Source: Calliphora vicina (Eukaryota > Arthropoda > Insecta > Diptera > Calliphoridae). From it: a stretch of DNA of 64,000 bases. Of the stretch, positions 45,815-55,841 are shown piece by piece (the stretch's first letter is position 1; the number at the start of each line of letters is the position of its first letter). A program made the position numbers and the translations under genes. Location: assembly GCF_958450345.1 (NCBI RefSeq), contig NC_088784.1, positions 83,229,747 through 83,293,746 on the forward strand, read 5' to 3'. Below the pieces are notes generated by a model. The model was not told the origin of the DNA and made no database searches. It saw only the letters and a list, made by a program, of their open reading frames with translations.

Positions 45815-46110
45815 CAAGTAAGACTTTTATATTCGGCTGTGCCGAATCTTTTATACCCACCATCAATATGTGACAATAAAATATTTTTCTGATATAGGGA
45901 TTATATGGGGGTTAGAGTCAATTATGGACCGATCCTCACAAAAGTTGGTAGAAAGATTAAGGATCATATAAAACTAGTTTAAATCCAATTTCATCATGAT
46001 ATTAATTATAAATGTTCAATCATGTTCTGTTATTTGCAGAGGGGGACCTTGTATGGGGACTAGGGACAAATGTTTCCCAATTTTCGCCATACTGTACAGT
46101 ATAATTTCAG
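45815..46110 (-). repeat. 3' end of a TATACCCTCCACC-family repeat, minus strand
   Basis: Starts 'acaagtaagacttttatattcggctgtgccgaatcttttataccc', the reverse complement of the tail at 45345-45395, then one 'ggttagagtcaattatggaccgatc' unit in reverse orientation. Confidence 0.8.
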
Positions 46111-46184
46111 AGTAATTATAACTAATTTGTGCAAATTTTTATAAGGATTTTCGCATAAGCAACATATTTATATAAATGGATTTT

Positions 46185-46640
46185 TTAAAATGTTTGGATT
46201 TTGTTTCGAAAATATTAGTACACTATAAATTTAGTCAAAGTATTGGCCATTGTTAGCTATGATATTTTCCCATCTTTGTGGCAACATATGGATTCCGAGC
46301 CAAAAGACTTGCTCATATTTTGAGGCCAAGAACGAATCATGCCAATTTCGGATACTCTGTTCTGAAGTGCATCGTATTCCAGATCGAAACAAATAGTAGT
46401 CGGACGGTGGAAGTTCTGGACTATAAGACGGCTGAGGTAAAACTTTCCAACCACTTCTTTCTAAGTAGTTTTCAACAGGTATTGTAACGTGTCAAAATCA
46501 CCACATCGGAACCTCACAAATCATCTCTCTCACGTTGACACCGATGGAACACATTCACCATAAGCTTTGGTGAGCAATAAGTGTGCTTTAGCGTCACTTT
46601 TTTACCAATTAAAGAAGTAGAGGGAAACTTTCCGCATATG
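46185..46640 (-). pseudogene. mariner internal-deletion derivative
   Basis: Minus strand starts with HLLLTKAYGECVPSVSTRER, FVRFRCGDFD (N-terminal helix-turn-helix region, 46600-46490) and jumps straight to the C-terminal segment (46480-46200) with LVRNW-like, LPQRWENIIANNGQYFD-like codons. The entire catalytic domain is deleted, so both ends sit about 450 bases apart, as in MITE-like derivatives. Confidence 0.82.
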
Positions 46641-49140
46641 GCGATCAGCAAAAAACCCTAAAAAACTAAAATTGTCAACATCATTTGTTGTTTACACTAT
46701 ATTGTTCAATAACTAAATAAGAATATATGAGAGATATGTACCTTTAAAAATTATATAAAAGATACGCCTTCTATTGTAAACCCCGCACTTTTAAGTCATG
46801 TATATCTACATAAAAAACATATTTTTGAGAGTTTAACTGTATACAGATAGGGCAGTTGTATGGGGGCTATGATAAATAATGGACTTAAATTCTATGAGTC
46901 ATTACTTAGTATCTAGTCTCAAAATTCCATATAAATCTTATATTTTATTGCAATGATATAAAATTAAAACGCTACTCTACAGCTTAACTATTTCAAAACT
47001 CAATTATAAGAAATAATAATTTCTCCATTAATATAGAGTCTTAGTCAAAGTCCACTTGAGTGTTGTTTAATTTTAAGGATTACTTTTTTTTGGTGGGGTG
47101 GGGGTAATAAACTGTATAAATATACTCGTAAAAGGACATACACATACATATACTTGAAGTATATAAAATATCTTTATATAAAAGCAGAATTTATACACCA
47201 AAGTACATTTATTTTAAGGATGCGCAAGCGCTGGAAAAATCTTTAAAAACGAAAACTTTTGGGGTAAAAAAAAACTTAATATTTTTAAGATCCTTTTTTT
47301 TAATAAACAAACACTATAATATATATTTTTATCTACAGCTTATAATGGAAATATGGCCTTCTAAACAGAAATGCATTTCATCAAAAATCTTTATGGTTAT
47401 TAGCACATAAAAAAGGTATAATCAACTAAAGTAACATCAATGGAAGAAAATTGACATGAAACGTTAAACGGAAACATCAACTTGACATTTTTTACCGGAT
47501 GTAAGGTAAGCAACCCAAACTGACAGTTAAAGAAATCTTATTGTAACTTAATGTAAACCAAATTGTATAGAATCTAAATGTTGGTGGTACAATAATGACG
47601 TAGAGGATATTTTATTCTTTATTATTATCAGCAGACTACCGTTCTCGTCATCAACAAATTCAATTGCATAATCAGCAATGTGAAGTTACAGGGAGTGTGC
47701 TGAGTGTGGTGCTAATGTTGAAGTGTAAAATCAGAAATCAAAAACTTAATGAATGGCCTTTTGTTGTTACTGCTGACAATAACGATGATTATACTTTTGA
47801 TACTGAGGAACAACATGACGATGATGATGGTGATGTTGAGGACAACGACACATCCTACCTACCAATCCATATTAAGGAGTCTTTTAAATAGCATCATACA
47901 CTTTTCTGTCGCCTTTTTTTTAATACAATATAAAAATAATAACAATAAAAATAGTGCTAGTGATTATTTTGTTTGTGATACTGCTGAAACTAAACACTTT
48001 GGTGACCAAAATACTGCCAGCCGCTGATGTTGATGATGTCACTTTATATACAGAAATAATGAGAAAATATATTGTATATGTACCACCAGTAAACGTTTGA
48101 GATTTTTTAATGTTTCCTGTTTCTCGTACGTACATTTTATGCAGGAGTATATAGGGAGTAAAAATGAATAAATAAAAAAAACTTTTTTGCATATTTCGAC
48201 GCATGTCGCTATTTGTTTTATAAATATGTATTTACGAACAAATATCATAAAAATAAGTTTCATTTTTACATTTTTTTCCATGGAGAGTATAAAATGATAA
48301 CTTTAAACAACATTTATTGATTTTTTTATAAAAATTTTGTATTGAATTATGAAAATGTCCTTTCGACTGAGTATGCTTTAAAACTACAGTACAAAAATCT
48401 TTAATAATTTTTAAATTATAAATTTAAAGCTATTTTTCTATATATTTTTTTCTATATCTTTTAAACTACTGGTTCGATTGCAAAATAATGTAGCAACGAA
48501 TCGTAGAGGATGAGATTTTAATGTTTCAAGTTTTTCTGTTTATTTCAATATTGAAATTTTCGTTTTTCACCTTAAATTTATTTTGTTTTTCGTAAAAAAA
48601 AATTGTTCTAAAAATATGAGAGGATATTTCTAACAAATAAGCTCCAAATGAATATGTAAAAAGTTTTCTTAATCCGCGTAGTCGTGAAAAATAATCAAAT
48701 GGAGCTCAATTTTTTTACAAGTTTTATTAATTTTAGGTATTTAATAGAACAAGTTGCAAAAAAACACAATTTTTCAATAGAATTTTATTCAATTGCTTAG
48801 AAATTATACTAAAATTTATTTTTTCAAAATAATTGTTTGACTTATTTTTCGGATTGTAGGATTGTAGGGGCAATGACTCTGAAGATTAGATATGGATTTA
48901 CTAGGGGAAAATTAGGGTTCGTAAATTCCCGGACTTTTTCTTTAAAAAAGCTGAATTCACAACAGATGGCATATCTATTGATCTCGGCTTTTGTCTTTAA
49001 TACTTTATGTGTCATTTTGAAGAGTACATATCTTTGAACATTATAGTGTAAACAACAAAGTTATTTTTTTTTTGCTTCGAAAATGTCGAATTTTGTGCCA
49101 ACAAAGCGTTATATGCGGTAAGTTTAGCTTTACTTATTTA
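46641..49140. other. Long non-coding stretch with a GAT/GAC low-complexity patch
   Basis: 47790-47850 is a degenerate GAT/GAC run that reads as an Asp/Glu-rich peptide in one frame. A 'gtatgggggctatgataaataatgg' fragment near 46858-46882 is a scrap of the GATCGGTCC-type repeats. The rest is AT-rich; ORFs of 75-94 codons overlap each other on both strands and have no domains. Confidence 0.5.
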
Positions 49141-49179
49141 ATTTGAAAAACAGTGCCTACAAACCTACACCTACAAAAG

Positions 49180-49980
49180 TTTGAAGGCCAAGAATCCATG
49201 AAGGCTGTTGTAAAACTCAACAAGAGCTAACAAAATCATTGGAGCTACTCAATCAGTAATTTCAAAACATTTGGAAGCAGCAGGATTCATCCAAAAGCAG
49301 GGAAATTGAGTACCATACGAACCGAAACCGAAAGCAAGTCAACCGGTTTTTTCATCTTTGTAAATTCCACCGATTTCGGTTTTTTTAACTTTTAGGTTTT
49401 TTGACAAACCGGTTTGTGTAAGACGGTTAGCCGGTTTTAATGAAATATATTTTCTAAAGCTGACTCAAACATATTTATGAAAAACTTTTCCATATTAAAT
49501 AAAAATTTAATATAAACCGGTTAACGGGCTTTTTTGAAGACAAAAACCGAAACCGTTTAACCGGCTTTTTTAAAAGGCAATAATCAAAGCCGGTTTTTTC
49601 AAAAACACACTTTTCGGTTAAACCGGTTTTTCAAATTTGCCGGTTTTTGGACACTCTAGTTTGAACGCTATAAAAGAAAATACATATGTGCGATGAAAAA
49701 TGGATTCATTATGATAACCCGAAGTGTAAGATATCGTATGTGATGCCCGGTCAATTAGCCGAATTGACATCAGAGAGAAATGTCCATGGTGCTAAGGTAA
49801 TGCTGCATATTTGGTGGGATCAAAAGGGTCGTATCTATAATAAGCTGCTGAGATCTAGCCACACCATCACAGGGAACCTGTACCGAACGCAACATATTCG
49901 TTTGAAGCGAGCAAAGATATGAAACCGTAATGTTCCATCATGACAACACTCGGCAATACCTGTTAAAAAATATTTAGAAT
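49180..49980 (+). pseudogene. mariner relic interrupted by an AACCGG-motif element
   Basis: First part (49183-49340): 'gccaagaatccatgaaggctg', VKLNKS/ELTKSLGATQSVISKHLEAAGFIQKQGN, VPYEPKP. After 49660 it resumes at ERYKRKYICDEKWIHYDNPKCK (first catalytic Asp in CDEKW), VMPGQLAELTS, NVHGAKVMLHIWWDQKGRIYNKLL, RTQHIRLKR, then in another frame ETVMFHHDNTRQYL (second Asp). It stops before the third Asp. The DVERR segment is missing at the insertion site, so the insertion came with a small deletion. Confidence 0.87.
49341..49659 (+). mobile_element. AACCGGTTTTT-motif element, uninterrupted copy
   Basis: Motifs CCGGTTTTT/AAACCGG recur about a dozen times. The right end is 'ccggtttttggacactctag'; the left, 'caagtcaaccggtttttt'. 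It preserves the empty site ('ggttttaatgaaatatattttc', 49436-49457) of the Helitron at 31076. Confidence 0.75.
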
Positions 49981-50141
49981 AAAATGGAAACTAGAAAAAA
50001 ACTTAATCAAATACGAGTGTTGTTTATATTTTCACATAGTTTTTTCTACTAATATATTCTCACAACTTAGGTTTCTTACAACTGAGTTAGGTCTTTGACA
50101 GGAGAGTTTCCGCTCCATGTCTATTCTCTATGGTTACATCC

Positions 50142-50826
50142 CACTGTGGTTCCAAATCAAAATCTAGGTGGACAAAATTATAAAAATCGGTATCTTCAGA
50201 ATTTGGAAAAACGAAGTTTCTGTTCTCATCCAATACAAATGGATTTTTCAATTGGACATTTCGTTTTCTCGACAGAAGCGCCAGAAGTTCAAAAAATTTT
50301 GAATCATATTTTCGTTAATTTTTTTTAATATTTTACTGCTTGACTACATTACATATATCTCAATTGTTTTACCATATAGGAATTTACACTTGAAAACATA
50401 GATAAATATTGATATAGGCTTTTATTAAGTGTATATCTTATACTTATGGGCCTCTCCATTTGCCTGTTATAGTCCTTTAAACTCGGGTCTCCAATATACT
50501 GATATTTTTTTTTCTAAAAATATTATATAGCTTGTCCAATGACAAGCATTTAAAGAAACTTCTGGGGAATGTCTTCGTAATACTTTATTTTATTTTTACG
50601 GAATGGAATTTTTAGAAATATTTTTTTTGTATTATTGATTTTTATATATCTAGACCCTACAGTAACTTGAAATATAGTAAATACATTTCTTTTTACCTAC
50701 AGTAAGTTGAAAAAAAGTTTATATTGATCTTTTAAACATTTTTTTTTGGAATCGGAGACACCAATTCTATATAAAAAGAGCGCCAAATAATTTTGTCCAA
50801 CTAGATTTTGATTTGGAACCACAGTG
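50142..50826. mobile_element. Transib-like non-autonomous element, 23-bp-spacer RSS-like ends
   Basis: The element is 685 bases with 40-bp inverted repeats differing at one base, starting CACTGTGGTTCCAAATCAAA. The 5-bp duplication CATCC is exact (50137-50141 and 50827-50831). At both ends heptamer CACTGTG is followed by exactly 23 bases and then ACAAAATTA (50172-50180 on the left), the heptamer-23-nonamer pattern of V(D)J recombination signals and of Transib termini. No transposase; the interior is AT-rich. The 77-codon ORF 50095-50328 crosses the left end and is not a gene. Confidence 0.82.
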
Positions 50827-50831
50827 CATCC

Positions 50832-51040
50832 ATTTGAATTAATTAAATTATTATAGCCGAAAAACTAAAACGTCCAATGTTTGGGATTTTTCAAAAATTG
50901 TTTGGGAATTGCGGGATTCCTGATAACAAATTTCAAAGTTTGTTTTTACGTTTGCATTTCCAGTAGAAAAATCTAAAAATCTAAAATCTAAAAGAGGGAG
51001 CATTTCGTGGGAGGGATCACTTGTTTGCCCTGGAAACTTC
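50832..51040 (-). other. Spacer with a mariner-flank-like block
   Basis: 'tgtttgggatttttcaaaaattgtttgggaattgcgggattcctg' at 50879-50923 resembles 36310-36355. The 120-codon minus ORF 51213-50851 starts in a mariner relic and runs into this non-coding sequence. Confidence 0.4.
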
Positions 51041-51445
51041 ACATGTGTGTACCCTTTTGTGCACCCGATTGTGAGCAAACGATGCCTTCTCATACTAGGG
51101 TATGATAAGGCATCGTCATTCAGTGTAGTGAAACCACTAAGCAATTTCAATCTTCGATCGGCCAACACCATATCGTGATTTTTTTTCAATTGTTTCAGGT
51201 TTAGAGACCTCAATTAGCCGTCCAGAACCGTCGGCATCTTCCGTGAATGTACGGCCACAACGAAATTCAGTGAACCACTTTTCACCATTGAAATTTATGG
51301 TGCAGAGTTCCCATAGTATTTATAAAGCTTAGCCTTGGTTTTAGTGATGTTTTTTTTTTGGGGAAAATAATGCAAAATTCACTTTTTTCCAATTTTTCCT
51401 CATTGGGTTTCAAACACAAACTAAATGACACAGCTTATTCAAATT
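51041..51445 (-). pseudogene. Second type of mariner relic (N-terminal part)
   Basis: Minus strand: NEEKLEKSEFCIIF, KPRLSFINTMG, then KWFTEFRCGRTFTEDADGSGR, LIEVSKPETIEK and, one frame over, HDMVLADRRLKL. The FRxGRTSTEDxxRSGRP...ETIEKIHDMVLxDRRLKV pattern is mariner, but a different subfamily from the FDTEDKDRxGQPKK copies in this window. Only the DNA-binding half remains. Confidence 0.78.
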
Positions 51446-51714
51446 TTGACAGGAGTCAACTGACAGATGCCTGTTGACAGGAGCAATGTGGCCCTTTCAG
51501 AGTTAAGAGCCGCGAAATTCAAAAAGTTGAGGACTTATTGACACATACACTAGAAAATAATACACTTTTGCCAAAATTTACACGAGATATCTGGGTTTTT
51601 GCAATTTTATTTATTATGTGAAATGGATTATATAGAAATACTGTATATTGATGGACCTTTTTATATTTTATTAAAATTTAAGTCCGAAATTATTTTGTTT
51701 ATTATAAAGAGTGA

Positions 51715-51885
51715 CCTTTTCTCATCTTTATGGCAGACATATGGATCGCGAGCCGAAAGAACTGTTCATATTTTAAGGCCAAGAACAAATTAAGCCAATT
51801 TCGAATACTCTGTTCCAAAAAAAAGCGTATCACAAAAAGAGCATTCAGCATCGATCGAAACAAATAGTAGTCATAATAGATATGT
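51715..51885 (-). pseudogene. mariner C-terminal fragment
   Basis: Minus strand YYDYYLFRSMLNALF, LEQSIRNWLNLFLALKYEQFF and AIHMSAIKM match the YYYLFRSMQNALSG..WLESFLASKDEQ..IHMLPERW end of the copy at 20285. About 170 bases. Confidence 0.78.
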
Positions 51886-53030
51886 CTCTTTTGCTCCCAC
51901 TAAGTACAGAGAATTATCTAACTTTGCATTAACTGCTTCTCTATCATAAGAAAATCTCTCTTATTTTTAATAAAAATTATGTATAAAAAATATTCTTAAA
52001 TTTGAGAGCTTTTTAAATGCCAATAGACTCATCTTAAAATCTCTTGTTTTTGCGGCATACTATAATTGATGTTATAATTAGCAACCTAAATATCTAAAGA
52101 AGTCCATAAACAAAATCGTTGGTATATTTTTGACTAAACCAATTCAAAAATAATCTTACACTTAACTACTATTCGGCTCTTTTCAAACAATAAAAGTCAA
52201 CATATTAACAACACAGGTTTCAATCAATAACTCCTTACATGCAATAGTATAAATATTTCCACGTACGAGTATCTACACGAATATTTAACATTTTAATTGA
52301 TTGTAGGTATTGCAAACAAGCTGGTATGGTATAAAATGCCATATTGTTAAATGTTATTTAACATAAATATAACTATTAATTTAATTTACGGAATAATTTT
52401 AATAGACAGTAATAAAAATCATATGTTGCAAATAGAATTTAATTACTTTAATTCATTCATTTTATAAAATGCAATTCCAAAACAAACTCATGCATACTAT
52501 ATTTACAGATACATATAACTTCAATAGAATGTATCTATCGTAAATGTATGACATGCGGCATCATGTGAAAAAGCCAAAGTGAAGAGAAAATTTATGTTGT
52601 TCTAGAGTAAAACAACGTTAATTATTAGAAATAAACAATATTATTATTAATTACAATAACAATATTAAATGTTTCTATCTGCAACACACACATGCCTAAG
52701 CACAAAAAGATAGAAATATCAAACAACATTTATCTAAACATTCATAAATTCTCGTATGTGAAGAATAAAACAAAATTAAGCTTTTAGTGTAATGAAATTG
52801 TATAATGCATACATCCACACACACATACTCTTAAACTTTTATATTAAATTAAGATATCAATGACTAATTAATTATGAAATAAGTAAGTTTACTCTTATGT
52901 ATAAGTAAGTATGTAAATGTGTTAATAGCTAAGTTAGAATGTATCTTAAATAGTTTTAATATAAATTTTATATCTTAGTTATAATTAAACTTATGTGGAT
53001 TGCTATTAAACTGTTAACATTATAAAAGGG
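51886..53030. other. Non-coding island
   Basis: AT-rich, with 'cacacacatactc' near 52817 and no dispersed repeats or domains. A candidate unique segment. Confidence 0.5.
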
Positions 53031-53420
53031 TGTTTTTTAAGACCGATATATCTTGAAATTGTAAAAATAAAAAAAAACAATTTTATAAAACTTTTTTTAT
53101 TAACATTTTAAAATGATTTCTAAACGTATAGTCCGATTTTAATAAAATATCCCATTGCTATAGAGGAGGATAAGTTTAAGTTTTGAATTGGAGCTTAAAA
53201 CACCAAGGGTGTGCCGAGCCACAATGCCCCAAAGTGGGGCATCTATCAAAAATTAAAAATGATGGCAAATTTTTGTTCTCGATACAATTTAAAAGATTTT
53301 TATATATGGGGCATTTCATGTTAAGTGAACCAACTTTTAAAATCGATGTTTCCGATCGGGATGAAATTTTCACCCTGAGTTAGAGTGGGTCAAAATTATA
53401 CATTTTGGCCAAGCAGGTAT
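53031..53420 (-). repeat. End of the foldback-like family
   Basis: 'tatggggcatttcatgttaagtgaaccaacttttaaaatcgatg' (53307-53350) is the reverse complement of the tail at 59975-60020, followed by 'ttccgatcgggatgaaattttcacc' that also occurs at 59599-59621. It borders the 54050-54800 array in the opposite orientation to copy 1 (15716). A 'gggtgttttttaagacc' start lies at 53028-53044. Confidence 0.65.
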
Positions 53421-53469
53421 TTTTTTCTCATCTATATAACTTATTACCTATTGTTCTTAACAAAATGTG

Positions 53470-53990
53470 TCGTCAAGGGTGTGTGATGTCCCCACTGCTA
53501 TTCAATACAGTGCTGGATAGTGTGATGCACCAGGCAATGATGGGAAACCGCGGGATCGCATGGGGCTGAATGAAAGGTTGGAGGACCTCGAATATGCAGA
53601 CGATATATGACTTCTCTCATAGCTATACTGATATGGCCGCACAACTAAGGCGTCTCACCTACATATCACAGAAAGCCGGGCTGAAAATGAATCTAAAAAA
53701 GACCAAAGTTATGAGAATAAACTCTGGAAACTGGAATCCCTTTCTAATAAATAATGAAATATTAGAAGAAGTTGAAACATTCAGTTACCTCGGAGCTGTT
53801 ATAAACCGAACGGGGGATCTAGTGAAGACGCAGAAGAGGCCGACCAGCACATACATGGCGAAGGCAAATTGAAATGGAAGCTAGAAAAATATATAAAAGC
53901 TGGAGTTAAGTAAAAACTATTGCGATGAACAGATCTGACTGGAAGAACTTTGTTGAGGCCCTATGCTCCTTATAGGATCGAGGGGAATAT
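53470..53990 (+). pseudogene. LINE reverse transcriptase relic (third LINE type)
   Basis: Frame 1 from 53468: RQGCVMSPLLFNTVLDSVMHQAM, then a stop at about 53567. Shifted frame: LNERLEDLEYADDI (catalytic YADD at about 53593-53604) and a stop, then back to frame 1 as SYTDMAAQLRRLTYISQKAGLKMNLKKTKVMRI, NNEILEEVETFSYLGAVINRTGD, so two small indels compensate. After a deletion the 3' end reads KSWS, VKTIAMNRSDWKNFVEALCSL. The GLKMNLKKTKVM...FSYLGxxI...WxxFVEALC layout is that of an insect LINE distinct from the Jockey copy; I cannot fix the clade (RTE/CR1/R4-like). Confidence 0.8.
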
Positions 53991-54044
53991 ATGTATATAA
54001 CAAAATGTGTCACAAACAGTTTAGATAGCTACTTCTACAATGTT

Positions 54045-54800
54045 TCGAAAAAAAATTTAAAAAAAAAATTTTAATTTTTTTATTTTCGAAATCAAAAAAT
54101 TGTTAGACTTTTTTTCAAAATTGGCCTTTTTTTCCTCAAAAGATAGCTTAGATATTTTCCTTAAAGACCTATATGATCGCTTAGTGGGATGCGAGTTGGA
54201 TATCCATGAAAATAAATGTTTTGTAATACATAACATACAATTGTTGACTTTTTTCGAAATCAAAAATATTTTTAACTTTTTTTCAAAATGGACCATTTTC
54301 AGAATTTTTTTTTTTTGATCAAAAGAAAGCTTAGGTCTTTTAATTGAAATCTTATTGGTCAAGACATACAATTTTTGATTTTGCAAAATCGAACTTTTTT
54401 TTCCAAAATGGTCCCTTTTTGTATTTTTTTTCTCAAAAGAAAGCTTAGACATTTTCCTTGAAGACCAATTTGGTCGCTAAGTGGGATGAATATCTATCAA
54501 AATAAATGATTTGTAACTCAAGACATACAATTTTTATTTTTTTACAAAATCAAAAATTTTTTTTAATTTTTTTTACAAAATGGCCTCTATTTTGATTTTT
54601 TTTTGCTTAAAAGAAAGCTTAGGTATTGTCCTTGAAGACGTGTTTGGTCAAGACATAAAATTTTTGACTTTTTTTCTGCAAAATTGAACTTTTTTTTACA
54701 AAATGGGCCATTTTTAAATTTGTTTTGCTTAAAAGAAAGCTTAGGAAGGCATCTTGACAGAAATTCTCCATTTATAGGATATACTAGAAGAGATCTACAA
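54045..54800 (-). repeat. Foldback-like tandem family, copy 2 (four to five units)
   Basis: Reverse orientation to 15716-16480. Each 150-170-base unit has a T-run, 'ttttcaaaatggaccattttc', 'aaaagaaagcttagatattttccttgaagac' and, in the better units, 'cgcttagtgggatgcgagttggatatccatgaaaataaatg'. Neighbouring units have drifted by indels. The ORFs here (minus 54452-54057 and plus 54100-54318) are readings of the unit. Confidence 0.75.
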
Positions 54801-55085
54801 AAAACATTTATAGATTAAGAGTTATTCGCATTTGAAAATTAAAATTTTAGTTTTTTTTACCTATCTTAGTCTGCTTTTTTTCTAATAACAAATACAATTT
54901 TTAGGTAAACCAAATTTATTTTCCTTTCCAAAGTAGTTTTTTTGGAAATTTTTGTTTCGAATTGTATTTTTTAAAATATTTTAAATTTAAATTTTTTTTT
55001 AAAATTAAAAAATTTTTTTTTGTTTCTTAAATTTTTTAAAAAATATTTTTTCCGATTTTGACCCATTGTAGGTCCACCTTACTAT
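54801..55085. other. T-rich low-complexity spacer
   Basis: Long T and A runs; nothing recognised. Confidence 0.5.
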
Positions 55086-55347
55086 GGTCTTATATAAGTC
55101 GTTGCATAGGTCAAAACTAGGTAAAAAATCGAGGTTGTCGTTGTTTTTTCCTCATATCTCAGGCTTTTGTGGACCGATTTTGTTGATTTTAAATGGGAAA
55201 CTTCTCGAAAGCATGTCTGACAGAATTATTGAAGATTTGGATCCCGAAGATATCTGGGGTATTCAGAAAATTGATTTCAACAGACAGACGGACATAAGGT
55301 GATGGCTTAATCGACTCCGCTATCTATATGGATACAGAATATACGTA

Positions 55348-55834
55348 CACGCAGAGAGAAAATATAATTGGGCATGGTTACTGTAACCATTAAAATAGTG
55401 TTACAAGATTTTTAACAATATTATAGTCACAGTAACCATTTACATGATTGTGGTAACCATAATAAGGTTAATTTACGATTCACATGATTGTATCAACCAT
55501 ATATGTGGTTACAGTAAACAAATATATGTTTGTGGCAACCATATTTATGATGAATAATTTTATCATAATATGTTGTTCTCAGATTATGTGAAGCCTTAAG
55601 CCGAGAGCACCATAATATGATAAGTCCTTCATCATATGAATGGTTGTCACAAACATATATTTGTTTACTGTAACCACATATATGGTTGATACAATCATGT
55701 GAATCGTAAATTAACCATATTATGGTTACCACAATCATGTAAATGGTTACTGTGACTATAATATAGTTAAAAAACTTGTAACAATATTGAAATGGTTACA
55801 GTAAACATGACCAATTATATTTTTTCTTTGCGTG
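55348..55834. mobile_element. Palindromic MITE (CACGCARAGA ends), TA duplication
   Basis: A 487-base element. Left 'cacgcagagagaaaatataa' and right read inward 'cacgcaaagaaaaaatataa'. The arms of about 210 bases are near-perfect inverted copies and carry repeated GGTTACTGTAACC, CATGATTGT and ACAAATATATGTTTGTG motifs. Flanked by TA at 55346-55347 and 55835-55836. No transposase; TA targeting suggests Tc1/mariner-driven mobility. Confidence 0.75.
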
Positions 55835-55841
55835 TATATTA

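Noticed and set aside
47664..47891. ORF with an Asp/Glu-rich peptide (DDDDGDVEDND), possible small acidic protein
   Set aside because: The acidic run is a GAT/GAC microsatellite and overlaps another ORF in a different frame; no domain, no conserved start context.
50851..51213. 120-codon minus-strand ORF as an independent gene
   Set aside because: Only its start reads as mariner (HDMVLADRRLKL); the remainder crosses out of the transposon into unrelated non-coding sequence.
54057..54452. 131-codon lysine-rich minus-strand ORF
   Set aside because: It is a reading of the 160-base A/T repeat unit; residues repeat with the unit and change frame between units.
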